DNA from: JBLMZH01 sp050258715
GTDB taxonomy: Bacteria > Patescibacteriota > Doudnabacteria > UBA920 > O2-02-FULL-48-8
Reading direction: 5' to 3'
DNA length: 21,412 nucleotides
NCBI GenBank assembly: GCA_050258715.1
Contig: JBLMZH010000012.1
Span: 1-21,412, forward strand
The translations under genes were made by a program, and so were the position numbers. The notes under the pieces are model-generated. The model searched no databases. It was not told where the DNA came from and saw only the letters and a list, made by a program, of their open reading frames with translations. Every line of letters begins with the position of its first letter. Within the stretch, counting starts at the first letter, position 1. This document shows positions 1-7,302 of the stretch, piece by piece.

Positions 1-1125
1 ACGACGGTTTTTGCCGCTGAGTTCATAGTTCCCAGCGACAAGAACAGCGACGTTCTGATTCAGTCCGGGGCGCAGGCTCACAATGTCTACACAGCCGCAG
101 CCAACGTCACTGTCAACGCTAATGTCACTGGTGATCTGTATGCCGCGGGAAACGTCGTCAACGTTTTGGGCAGCATCGAAAAGGACCTTAACGCAGCCGG
201 TCAAAATGTGGTTGTAACCGGCAGGGTCGGCAATAACGCCCGGCTGGCCGGAAACAGTGTTACGATCTCGGGGTCGGTAGGCGGAGATATTTTGGCTGCT
301 GGCAATGTTGTCAGGCTCTCAAGTTCGACAAGTGTTGCCGGCGATGTGGTCGCGGCTGGAAACAGCCTGACGATCGACTCCCCTGTTGCAGGCAAAGCCA
401 AACTCGCGGGCAAGGACGTTGTGATCAACTCGAAGATTACGGGCGACGTGGATATCCGGGCGAGCACCCTGACCTTTGGTCCGCAAAGCGAAGTGCTGGG
501 TACCATCAATTACAAAGGGCAAAATTCGGCCGTGATCAAAGACGGGGCTAAGGTCGGAAACATTAATTTTCAGAAGCTTGAGCCGCAGCCTGCGCGCAAC
601 GAAATGAGAAAGCTTTTCGCCTGGTTTTCCTTGGCTCAACTGCTGGGCTTGTTCATCGCTGGCTGGCTTTTGTCCAGGTATTCCCGAGGCAAATTGGAAA
701 CGGTTTTGATCTCGACTTCGGAAAGCCCGCTCTTAAGCCTCGGTTTGGGAATTTTGTTCTTGATCGTGATTCCCATTGCGATTGTGATCCTCTTTATTTC
801 ACTGATCGGCTGGTATCTGGCCTTCCCGCTGCTATTTGCTTATCTGGCCCTGCTTACGCTGTCTATGATCGTTACCGCGGTTTACATTGGAAGCGTTTTG
901 GTCCAGTGGTATAAGAAGTCCAATCTGCCGGTCGTGACTTGGTACTCGATATTAATCGGGGCAGTAGTCTACAGATTGCTGGCTTGGGTGCCGCTGGTCG
1001 GCTGGCTGATCGTAGCACTTCTTACGGCCATGGCATTCGGGTCCATGATGAGGATGCTTAAGCCTATGGGGCCGAAGGCAAAAACGCCTGGTGAGCCAGT
1101 TCCGGCTCCGGCGAAAATTGCTTAA
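1..1125 (+). CDS. Bactofilin-like beta-helix protein with C-terminal membrane domain, 5' partial
   Basis: The reading frame is open from base 1, so the gene starts left of the window; 374 residues are visible. The first residues (TTVFAAEF) look like the end of a signal peptide. Residues about 18-190 are an imperfect repeat of roughly 18 residues built on 'gdv.aAGn.v.i.g.v', the pattern of a polymer-forming cytoskeletal (bactofilin) right-handed beta helix. From about residue 200 there are several hydrophobic segments (about 203-224, 240-305 and 312-350), so the helix is tethered to a polytopic membrane domain. A signal peptide before the repeats would place the beta helix outside the cytoplasm, unlike classical cytosolic bactofilins; this is inference. 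An internal TTG at 166 is only an apparent start, because the repeats continue upstream of it. It stops with TAA and is convergent with pyrG across a shared terminator. The exact function is unknown. Confidence 0.8.
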   Translation, partial: TTVFAAEFIVPSDKNSDVLIQSGAQAHNVYTAAANVTVNANVTGDLYAAGNVVNVLGSIEKDLNAAGQNVVVTGRVGNNARLAGNSVTISGSVGGDILAAGNVVRLSSSTSVAGDVVAAGNSLTIDSPVAGKAKLAGKDVVINSKITGDVDIRASTLTFGPQSEVLGTINYKGQNSAVIKDGAKVGNINFQKLEPQPARNEMRKLFAWFSLAQLLGLFIAGWLLSRYSRGKLETVLISTSESPLLSLGLGILFLIVIPIAIVILFISLIGWYLAFPLLFAYLALLTLSMIVTAVYIGSVLVQWYKKSNLPVVTWYSILIGAVVYRLLAWVPLVGWLIVALLTAMAFGSMMRMLKPMGPKAKTPGEPVPAPAKIA

Positions 1126-1139
1126 GGCAACACTCAAAT

Positions 1140-1170
1140 AAAAAAGCGCCTGGGATTCCAGGCGCTTTTT
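1140..1170. terminator. Bidirectional intrinsic terminator between the bactofilin-like gene and pyrG
   Basis: An 8-bp GC-rich stem, GCGCCTGG (1146-1153) with CCAGGCGC (1158-1165), closes a GATT loop. It is flanked by an A run on the left and TTTTT on the right, so it reads as hairpin plus U tract in both directions. It lies 15 bases after the plus-strand stop and 15 bases after the pyrG stop, as expected for convergent genes sharing a terminator. Confidence 0.92.
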
Positions 1171-1185
1171 GATATTTCCGATAGT

Positions 1186-2967
1186 TTAGGAAGCGATGAC
1201 ATTGACCTTGGCCGCAAGATCTTTTTCAGCCTGCTGTTCCGCTTCTTTCGCCTTGTCTTCTTTGTCCCTTAAGGCTTTAACGAGGTTGCTGACTTTAAGG
1301 CAGGCTTTGGTAAAGGCCACGAACAGCGGGCTGGGGCTTAAGGGCCGTGATTTGAATTCGGGATGGAACTGAACGCCCACGAAAAACGGGTGCTGAGGAA
1401 GCTCAATGATCTCGACGAGCTGGCCATCCGGGGTTGTGCCCGAGAAGACCATGCCTTTGGCTTCAAACTGTTTTCTGAACTTATTGTTGAATTCAAAACG
1501 GTGGCGGTGCCTCTCCGCGATCTTTTTTTGTCCGTAAGCTTCAAAAGCTCGGCTGCCATCCTTCAAAACGCAGTCCCAGCTGCCGAGGCGCATCGTTCCG
1601 CCGTATTCTTTTTTCAAAAGCTTCTTTTCCTGGTCCGGCATAACGTGGATGACCGGAAACTTGGTGTTAAGGTCGATCTCCGTGCTGTTGGCGTTCTTGA
1701 GTTTCAAAACATTGCGGGCAAATTCAATGGTGGCCATTTGCATGCCGTAGCAGAGCCCCAGATAAGGGATGTGCTTGGTGCGGGCAAAGGTAATGGCCGA
1801 GATCATGCCTTCGATTCCCCGCTTGCCGAAGCCCGGGGTAATAACGACTCCGTCCATGCCTTCCAAAAGTCCGGCCCCCTCTTTTTCGATCTTTTCCGAA
1901 TCGATCCAATGCAAATGCGGTTTGACGCGGTTGGCCCAGGAAGCATGCTTGAGCGACTCGATAATGGATACGTAGACGTCGGAGAGGTTGAAGTTGCCAG
2001 TGGCAAAGTATTTGCCGACCACGGCAATGTTGATTTCCCGTTTGACTCCTTTGATGGTCCGGACCAGCGAACGCCACTGATTAAGGTCCTTTTTGCCGGC
2101 CGGGAAACCGAGCTTGGCCAGGATTTTTTCGCCGAACTTTTGATTCTGCATGACGAGCGGCACCTCATAGATGGAAGGAAGATCAGGGTTGGAAATGACC
2201 GCATCCTTGCTGACGTTGCAGAACAAGGCGATGCGTTCTTTTCTTCGGTCGTCGACGGGCTGTTCCGCGCGGGCCACCACAAAATCAGGCTCAATTCCCA
2301 TGGAGTTTAATATCCTGACGGACTGCTGCACGGGTTTTGATTTCATTTCCCCTAAGTTTCCGGGAATGGGAAGGTATGCCACGTGGATATGCATGACATC
2401 CTGCGGCTGCCTTAGTTTCATGATACGGGAAGCTTCAAAGAAAATACCGTTTTGATATTCGCCGACGGTCCCGCCCAGTTCGATGATGACGATGTCAGCG
2501 CCTTTCCCGGCCAGCTTGATCCGTCTTAGGATCTCGTCAGTGATGTGGGGAATGGCTTCAACATCCTCGCCGTCGTATTCGAACGACCGCTCTTTGCGCA
2601 AAACTTCGGAATAGACCTGGCCGGTGGTGATGTAATTGATCCGGGACAGGCTGTCGTTTAGGAAACGTTCGTAATGTCCCAGATCCTGGTCGGTTTCGAT
2701 TCCGTCGTCAGTGACGAAAACTTCGCCGTGCTCCTGCGGCCTGATAGTGCCCGCGTCGAGATTAAGATACATATCAACCTTCACCGGAGAGACTTTGTAG
2801 CCCTTGCTCTTTAAAATCGCGCCGATAGACGAAGCTGTGATCCCTTTTCCCAGGCCTGAAATGACGCCGCCGGAGACAAAGATGTATTTTGTCGGCTTCC
2901 GCGATTTGGAGCTGGCTTTTGATTTGCTTACGGTTCTTCTGTTTTTGGATGTCCTTGCTTTTTTCAT
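1186..2967 (-). CDS. pyrG: CTP synthase with basic N-terminal extension
   Basis: It makes CTP from UTP using ATP and glutamine, in the cytosol, and is the last step of de novo pyrimidine nucleotide synthesis. The protein has 593 residues. The synthetase domain starts at about residue 27 (TKYIFVSGGVISGLGKG, P-loop at 33-46). The class I glutamine amidotransferase domain starts at about 312, with nucleophile Cys406 in LGLCYGMQ and His535/Glu537 in QFHPEF. Two features differ from the E. coli type: a 26-residue Lys/Arg/Ser-rich N-terminal extension, and GGTVGEYQN in place of GGTVGDIES. The start is supported by a GGAG 11 bases upstream and by an ATGA overlap with the rplI stop, which implies translational coupling. 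The C-terminus is a charged Lys/Glu/Ala-rich tail. The gene is the last of the prfB-ftsEX-rplI-pyrG run and ends before a strong terminator. The identification is certain. Confidence 0.97.
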   Translation of the reverse strand: MKKARTSKNRRTVSKSKASSKSRKPTKYIFVSGGVISGLGKGITASSIGAILKSKGYKVSPVKVDMYLNLDAGTIRPQEHGEVFVTDDGIETDQDLGHYERFLNDSLSRINYITTGQVYSEVLRKERSFEYDGEDVEAIPHITDEILRRIKLAGKGADIVIIELGGTVGEYQNGIFFEASRIMKLRQPQDVMHIHVAYLPIPGNLGEMKSKPVQQSVRILNSMGIEPDFVVARAEQPVDDRRKERIALFCNVSKDAVISNPDLPSIYEVPLVMQNQKFGEKILAKLGFPAGKKDLNQWRSLVRTIKGVKREINIAVVGKYFATGNFNLSDVYVSIIESLKHASWANRVKPHLHWIDSEKIEKEGAGLLEGMDGVVITPGFGKRGIEGMISAITFARTKHIPYLGLCYGMQMATIEFARNVLKLKNANSTEIDLNTKFPVIHVMPDQEKKLLKKEYGGTMRLGSWDCVLKDGSRAFEAYGQKKIAERHRHRFEFNNKFRKQFEAKGMVFSGTTPDGQLVEIIELPQHPFFVGVQFHPEFKSRPLSPSPLFVAFTKACLKVSNLVKALRDKEDKAKEAEQQAEKDLAAKVNVIAS

Positions 2968-3407
2968 TCTGGTTTGATCTCCAAGTGAATTAATGTTTTG
3001 TTGCCGGCTGCGAGCCGGATTTCAACTTCGCTAGGCCCCAGCTGCTTGATTGGGGTTTTAAGTTCAATTCTGTCAGGCGAAAGCTCCAGCCCAAAGCGCT
3101 TGTTGATGACCTCCGCGATTTGTTCTTTGGTTACCTGGGCGAACAAATGCTGTTTGCTGGCTTTGCCCAGGATCACGAACGTGCTTTTTGAAAGCTTGTC
3201 CGACAATTCCTTCAGTTTTTCTTCCTGCCGCTTGGTCTTTTCCAGCTTTTCGCGCCGCTCTTTTTCAACCACGTTTACGGCTGATTTTGTGGCAATTGTC
3301 GCCAGTTTCTTGGGCAAGAGGAAGTTTCTGGCATAACCGTCCGACACTTCCTTGATCTCCCCTGCCCTGCCAGAGCCTGATACATCCTTAAGAAAGAGTA
3401 TTTTCAT
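2964..3407 (-). CDS. rplI: 50S ribosomal protein L9
   Basis: This is the large-subunit protein L9, which binds 23S rRNA near the base of the L1 stalk. The 147-residue length is typical. The N-terminal domain is clear (MKILFLKDVSGSGRAGEIKEV, then YARNFLLPKKLA), followed by the Lys/Glu-rich connecting helix (about residues 40-75) and the C-terminal domain. The start lies 2 bases after the ftsX stop, with AAGGA inside the end of ftsX as the ribosome binding site. It ends in TGA and overlaps the pyrG start as ATGA. L9 is usually encoded next to rpsF, ssb and rpsR; its place between ftsX and pyrG is unusual. L9 is reported missing in some CPR groups, so its presence helps placement. Confidence 0.96.
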   Translation of the reverse strand: MKILFLKDVSGSGRAGEIKEVSDGYARNFLLPKKLATIATKSAVNVVEKERREKLEKTKRQEEKLKELSDKLSKSTFVILGKASKQHLFAQVTKEQIAEVINKRFGLELSPDRIELKTPIKQLGPSEVEIRLAAGNKTLIHLEIKPE

Positions 3408-3409
3408 TA

Positions 3410-4324
3410 TTATATCCTTAAATACCGCCGCATCGCAATCGCTGAAGCCAGCATGCCGAAACTCACCGAAACCACCAGATTGACGACCATGGTTTCAAGG
3501 AAGAGCTTCTGGGTGAACGAGCCGCTGAGTTCATATGGCAGTTTCAGGAGCCTCTGGATGTTTTCGGACAGAGTGGGTAGGACCGCGATCGTGATCAGCG
3601 AAACGAGAATGGTCGCGATCAAGCCGTACATAATCCCTTCGGTGATGAAGGGACCGCGGATATACCAGTTGGTCGCGCCCACCAGGCGCATGATCTCAAC
3701 TTCTTCCCTGCGGTTGTAGATCGTCAGCCGAATGGTGTTGAAGATGACCAAGATCGTGACCAGGGCAAAGATAACAATGAGCGCGATTCCGATCTGGGTT
3801 ATAACCTCAATCGCCTTAAGCAACCGGTCGATGACGAGTTTGTTGTCCCTGATGCGGTCGAAATAGGGCGTGTAGCGGTCGGATTTCAAAACAGCCGAAA
3901 GATTGTCGTAGTCTTCAAGGTTATGAGCTTTGATGGCAAAAGAATTGGGCAGCGGATTTTCACTGTCCTTAAATTCGTCCAAGGTTTCCAAAAGCAGCGG
4001 CTCGTCTTTGTGGGCTTCCCGGAATTTGTCGATGGCTACGTTTTTGGGAATATATTCCACGCTCTTGATCTCAGGCATCTGTTCAAGCTGGGCTTTGAGG
4101 TCCAAGATTTCCTTTTCGCTGGTTTGGGCGTTGAAGTACGCGGAAATGCCAACCTTGTCCTTGATCCGGCCGATGGAAAGCTGGGTGGCAGTGTACAAAA
4201 GAAAGATCGTGGTGATGATCAAAAGCGTTATGGCCATGATCGAAGTCGCGGCCAGCGACAGCCAGATGTTCCTGAAAAAATTTGTGAAGCCGGCTTTGAT
4301 GGCGCGGCCGAAGGTTTTGGTCAT
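3410..4324 (-). CDS. ftsX: Cell division protein FtsX
   Basis: FtsX is the membrane half of the FtsEX complex, which uses ATP hydrolysis by FtsE to activate cell-wall hydrolases at division. The protein has 304 residues. There is one N-terminal membrane segment (about 21-44), an extracellular domain (about 45-170) and three further segments (about 172-195, 226-250 and 275-297), the standard four-helix FtsX layout. The cytoplasmic loop REEVEIMRLVGATNWYIRGP after the second helix is the family signature that contacts FtsE. The extracellular domain begins with a segment (VGISAYFNAQTSEKEI) typical of FtsX. The gene follows ftsE by 12 bases and precedes rplI by 2. Which hydrolase or adaptor it activates cannot be told from this window. 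Confidence 0.95.
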   Translation of the reverse strand: MTKTFGRAIKAGFTNFFRNIWLSLAATSIMAITLLIITTIFLLYTATQLSIGRIKDKVGISAYFNAQTSEKEILDLKAQLEQMPEIKSVEYIPKNVAIDKFREAHKDEPLLLETLDEFKDSENPLPNSFAIKAHNLEDYDNLSAVLKSDRYTPYFDRIRDNKLVIDRLLKAIEVITQIGIALIVIFALVTILVIFNTIRLTIYNRREEVEIMRLVGATNWYIRGPFITEGIMYGLIATILVSLITIAVLPTLSENIQRLLKLPYELSGSFTQKLFLETMVVNLVVSVSFGMLASAIAMRRYLRI

Positions 4325-4336
4325 GGTGTTAGATTC

Positions 4337-5014
4337 TTATAAAACGTATTTGCCCTTTTTTTGGTCGTTGATGATCAGTCCTTTTTCCAAAGTCACGACC
4401 CGCTTTTTGATCGAATCGACCAGGTCTTTGGCGTGAGTGGCCAAAATGACGGTAGTCCCGGCCTTGTTGATCTTAAGCAGAAGTTGAATGACCTCGAACG
4501 CGTTGATGGAATCCAAATTGCCGGTCGGTTCGTCGCCTAATAAAAGCACGGGCTTGTGGACCAAAGCCCGGGCAATGGCAACGCGCTGCTTTTCGCCTCC
4601 GGACATTTCGTGCGGAAAGGCTTTGGATTTGTCCTGAAGGCCGACCATTTCAAGAATGTTGGGGACTTCTTTGGAAATGACTTCGGCGTGCTCTCCGGCG
4701 GCTTCCAGGGCAAAGGCTACGTTTTCGTAGGCGGTGCGGTTAGGGAGGAGTTTAATGTCCTGGAAGACCATGCCGATCTTGCGGCGAAGGTAAGGAATGT
4801 CAGTGCGCCTGATCTGAGCCACGTCAATGTCGTCGATTAAGATTCTTCCCCCGTCCGGCCGCTCCTCGCCGATGATGAGGCTTAAAAGCGTCGATTTTCC
4901 AGCACCGGACTGGCCGACTAAGGAGATGAATTCGCCTTTATGGATCTCAAGGTCGATCTCGTTTAAAGCCACCAGGCTGCCGAAGCTTTTTGAAACTTTT
5001 TCAAAAGTGATCAT
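4337..5014 (-). CDS. ftsE: Cell division ATP-binding protein FtsE
   Basis: FtsE is the cytoplasmic ABC ATPase partner of FtsX. The protein has 225 residues, normal for the family. The motifs are complete: Walker A GQSGAGKST (34-42), Q-loop in VFQDIKLLPNRT, ABC signature MSGGE (137-141), Walker B VLLLGDE (156-162) and H-loop His194. The sequence DEPTGNLD is typical of FtsE/LolD-type ATPases, and the ftsX neighbour decides for FtsE. The start has a good ribosome binding site (AAGGAAGG, about 5 bases upstream). A 52-base gap separates it from prfB and contains a TATAAT, so ftsEX may have its own promoter as well as reading through from prfB. Confidence 0.96.
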   Translation of the reverse strand: MITFEKVSKSFGSLVALNEIDLEIHKGEFISLVGQSGAGKSTLLSLIIGEERPDGGRILIDDIDVAQIRRTDIPYLRRKIGMVFQDIKLLPNRTAYENVAFALEAAGEHAEVISKEVPNILEMVGLQDKSKAFPHEMSGGEKQRVAIARALVHKPVLLLGDEPTGNLDSINAFEVIQLLLKINKAGTTVILATHAKDLVDSIKKRVVTLEKGLIINDQKKGKYVL

Positions 5015-5046
5015 TTAGGCCTTCCTTAACTTAACCCTTACTATAT

Positions 5047-5052
5047 ATTATA
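5047..5052 (-). promoter_or_regulatory. Possible -10 element upstream of ftsE
   Basis: A perfect TATAAT on the minus strand lies in the prfB-ftsE gap, 33 bases before the ftsE start. No convincing -35 box is visible 16-18 bases upstream, only a T-rich stretch. It could be a weak internal promoter for ftsE-ftsX-rplI-pyrG, or chance in an AT-rich spacer. Confidence 0.35.
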
Positions 5053-5066
5053 GCGCAAAAAAACTG

Positions 5067-6168
5067 CTAGAAACTTCCTTTACTGCGATTTTCCAGATAA
5101 ATTTTGACAAATTCGTCCAAGCCCCCATCCAAAACCCTTTCGGCGTCGCTTGTTTCGTAGTTCGTGCGGTGGTCTTTGACCAGTTTATAGGGGTGAATGA
5201 CGTAAGATCGGATCTGGTTCCCCCACTCCGCACTGTGAAATTCGCCGCGCAGCTTCAGTTTTTCCTGCCGCTGTTTTTCCTCTTCCAGCGAAGCCAGCTT
5301 GGCCGCGATGATCTTTAAGGCCTGTTGCTTGTTTTGGGTTTGGCTGCGCTCGTTTTGGATGGTGACCGTGATCCCGGTTGGCTTATGCGTGGCGCGGATG
5401 GCGGAGTAAGTCGTGTTCACCGATTGGCCGCCGTGGCCGCGGGAAGTTTTGGCTTCGATTTCGATTTCGCTTTCGTCCAGTTTGAATTCCTGCTCTTCAA
5501 GGACCGGCAGGACTTCGACTAAGGCAAACGAAGTTTCCCTGGTATGCACGGCGTTGAACGGAGACTGCCTGACCAGGCGATGAACTCCGGCCTCGCCCTT
5601 CAGGTAGCCGTAGGCGAACGGTCCTTTTATCTCAATGACCACGCTTTTGATCCCGGCTTCAGTGCCGCGGCTTTGGTCAATGACCTCGGTTTTAAAGGAA
5701 AGCTTGTCCGCAAACCTCAGGTACATCCGAAGCAGCATCTCGGCCCAGTCCTGGGCGTCAACTCCGCCCGCGCCGGCGTGAATGGACATGATGGCGTCGT
5801 GGTTGTCGTATTTTTCCGAAAGGAAGGTCTTTACTCTATATTCTTCAAAAAAGCCCTCCAAAAGGGCAAATTTTGCCTTTAAATCGGCTTCCAGCCCTGA
5901 AGAAGGTTCTTTTTTGGCCATTTCGGCCAGGTCAGAAAGCTCTGAAGTGTCCGCTTCCAGTTTCGTCCACCCCTCGACTGTTTTTTTGAGCTCGTCCAGT
6001 TCTTTGGCTTTGAGTTTAGCCTGCGTTTGGTCAGACCAAAACTGCGGGTCTGACATGGCATCTTCCAGTTCCAAGATTTTTTGTTTCTTGGATTCTAGCT
6101 CAAAGATGCTCCTTCAGGTCTTCCATCCGGCCTTTTAGGTTTAAAATGTTTTTGAGAAGTTCGTCCAT
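5067..6168 (-). CDS. prfB: Peptide chain release factor 2, expressed by programmed +1 frameshift
   Basis: RF2 reads UGA and UAA stop codons and triggers peptide release. The gene is in two frames. Frame 0 runs from ATG at 6168 for 22 codons (MDELLKNILNLKGRMEDLKEHL) to an in-frame TGA at 6102-6100. After a +1 shift translation continues at GAG (6101) for 344 codons, giving 366 residues in all, the usual RF2 length. The anticodon-like SPF motif is at about 202-204 and the catalytic GGQ at about 246-248 (GHGGQSVNTT). SPF, rather than PxT, identifies RF2 over RF1. The shift site CTT TGA is preceded by AAGGAG at the classical 3-base distance. The gene itself stops with TAG, which RF2 does not read. 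No clear ribosome binding site is seen before the ATG. A caller without frameshift handling would report only a shorter product from an internal TTG at 6074. Confidence 0.95.
6099..6114 (-). promoter_or_regulatory. prfB programmed +1 frameshift site
   Basis: In transcript order: AAGGAG (6114-6109), CAT, CTT (6105-6103), TGA (6102-6100), then G. The Shine-Dalgarno-like AAGGAG is 3 bases before the slippery CTT, as in E. coli prfB (AGGGGG TAT CTT TGA C). When RF2 is scarce, the tRNA on CUU slips to UUU and reading resumes in the +1 frame. This is autoregulation, and it requires UGA to be a real stop in this organism. The base after the UGA is G instead of the common C. Confidence 0.93.
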
Positions 6169-6198
6169 AAAGGAAATCTAAATTAAGATATTCAAAAA

Positions 6199-6229
6199 AT
6201 TATAGGGAAACGCCGGATTATTTTCCGGC
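6199..6229 (-). promoter_or_regulatory. Small hairpin and TATAAT before prfB
   Basis: A 6-bp stem GCCGGA/TCCGGC (6224-6229 with 6212-6217, six-base loop) straddles the stop codon of the HD-domain gene. It is followed by TATAAT (6199-6204 on the minus strand) and a T run. Read as DNA, the TATAAT could be a -10 box for prfB, 31 bases before its start, but no -35 box is visible. Read as RNA, the stem is too far from the T run for a standard terminator. Either role is weakly supported. Confidence 0.3.
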
Positions 6230-6811
6230 ATTGGGCAGCTTGACCCATTTGTTTGCAATCAAATGCCAGTTCGAAACGTCGGACGTTTGAATCTCGTCCC
6301 AAATTTTCTTTGCGGATTCCGTATAAAGCTTCGTTTCCCGGATGAGCTTCCTGGATTGGGCCCATTTTTTGGGAAGTTTGGATCCTTGCTCCTCAAGTTC
6401 CCTCATTTCCAAATCGACATCAAGATTGTCAGCGTCCTTTACGATCTTGGCTTCTATCGATTCCCTTGACTCGAATTGGTTCCAGGCTTCTTCATAATCG
6501 GTAAGACTCGTGCCTTCAAAAATATCTCTGGCCGCAAGTTCGTCGTTTTCTTTGACGTAAACCTTTTCAACATAGGAATGATCCGAAGTTCTCGATTCGG
6601 TCAGATCGTGGACTAAGGCCATCCTCGTTATTTTATCTAGGTCGGCGTTTTCCATTTTGCCGATTATGATGGCCAGCCAAATGACCCTGAGCGTATGTTC
6701 CATGACGGAAGCGGTTGGAAGCATGACATGCTGATGCCAGCCCCGGCGCATATTTCTGAGAGTGCCCAGTTCGTAGAGAAAATCAAGATCGTTTGAAGTA
6801 GTCCCCGGCAT
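6218..6811 (-). CDS. HD-domain hydrolase, 5'-deoxynucleotidase (YfbR/HDDC2)-like
   Basis: The protein has 197 residues. The HD metal-binding pattern is complete: His39 in VMEHT, His68-Asp69 in ALVHDLTE with Glu72, and a late Asp in VKDADNLD (Asp126/Asp128). An RGW near residue 23 precedes the first His, resembling the Arg-Trp that YfbR uses on its substrate. The order and spacing match the YfbR/HDDC2 family, which removes the 5' phosphate from deoxynucleoside monophosphates. The start at 6811 is chosen because it lies 2 bases after the folA stop with AAAGGA upstream; an in-frame ATG at 6877 would overlap folA by 64 bases and adds a basic segment not seen in the family. Its place at the end of a run of deoxynucleotide genes supports a role in trimming dNMP pools. 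The substrate is not proven. Confidence 0.82.
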   Translation of the reverse strand: MPGTTSNDLDFLYELGTLRNMRRGWHQHVMLPTASVMEHTLRVIWLAIIIGKMENADLDKITRMALVHDLTESRTSDHSYVEKVYVKENDELAARDIFEGTSLTDYEEAWNQFESRESIEAKIVKDADNLDVDLEMRELEEQGSKLPKKWAQSRKLIRETKLYTESAKKIWDEIQTSDVSNWHLIANKWVKLPNAGK

Positions 6812-6813
6812 TT

Positions 6814-7287
6814 TTAAATCCTTTCGTAGGTTGCGAATGAGAAATTGCCGTGCGGCTCGTCCGAAACCTTTTTCCATTTTTCGGGGTCGATGTTCGGGAA
6901 GAATACGTCGCCGCCGTCAATTTCCTGGTCAACGTGGGTTATATGCAGCCGGTCGGCCGAGTCGATTGTTTGCCGAAAAATTTCTCCCCCGCCAATAACG
7001 AAGATTTGTTCGTCCGGCAGCTTATAGATGTCCTTGATGTCGTTTAAGACAACAACGCCAGGAGCGAATTTTGCGTCTTTGTCCTTGGTCAAGACGACGT
7101 TTGTGCGGTTGGCCAGGGGTTTCCCGTTTCTTGAAACGATCGAATCAAAAGTTCTTTGCCCCATGACCACGGTCTTGCCGTAAGTCAATTCCTTAAATCT
7201 TTGCAGATCCTCGGGAATGTACCAGGGCAAGGTGTTCTTTTTTCCGATAACGTTGTTTTTTGCGACTGCGGCGATGATGGAAATCAT
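6814..7287 (-). CDS. folA: Dihydrofolate reductase
   Basis: It reduces dihydrofolate to tetrahydrofolate with NADPH, recycling the cofactor oxidised by thymidylate synthase. The protein has 157 residues, typical size. Family features are clear: MISIIAAVAKNNVIGKKNTLPW at the N-terminus, the catalytic acid Asp27 in IPEDLQRFK, VVMGQRTFDSI for NADPH binding, and FVIGGGEIFRQ near residue 95-105. It lies in the same direction as the ThyA homologue three genes upstream, which fits a shared thymidylate cycle. No ribosome binding site is obvious before the ATG. The stop is 2 bases before the start of the HD-domain gene. Confidence 0.96.
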   Translation of the reverse strand: MISIIAAVAKNNVIGKKNTLPWYIPEDLQRFKELTYGKTVVMGQRTFDSIVSRNGKPLANRTNVVLTKDKDAKFAPGVVVLNDIKDIYKLPDEQIFVIGGGEIFRQTIDSADRLHITHVDQEIDGGDVFFPNIDPEKWKKVSDEPHGNFSFATYERI

Positions 7288-7302
7288 TTTGTTTGGTTTT
7301 AA

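Noticed and set aside
166..1125. Bactofilin-like gene starting at TTG 166
   Set aside because: The frame is open to base 1 and the beta-helix repeats continue upstream of 166.
1363..2310. Plus-strand open frame of 315 codons
   Set aside because: It is the antisense shadow of pyrG, which is certain; the translation has no recognisable domain.
5067..6074. RF2 starting at the internal TTG 6074
   Set aside because: The upstream ATG, frameshift site and continuous homology show that the real product is 31 residues longer.
6812..6877. 22-residue N-terminal extension of the HD-domain protein
   Set aside because: It would overlap folA by 64 bases, while the later ATG is 2 bases after the folA stop with a ribosome binding site.
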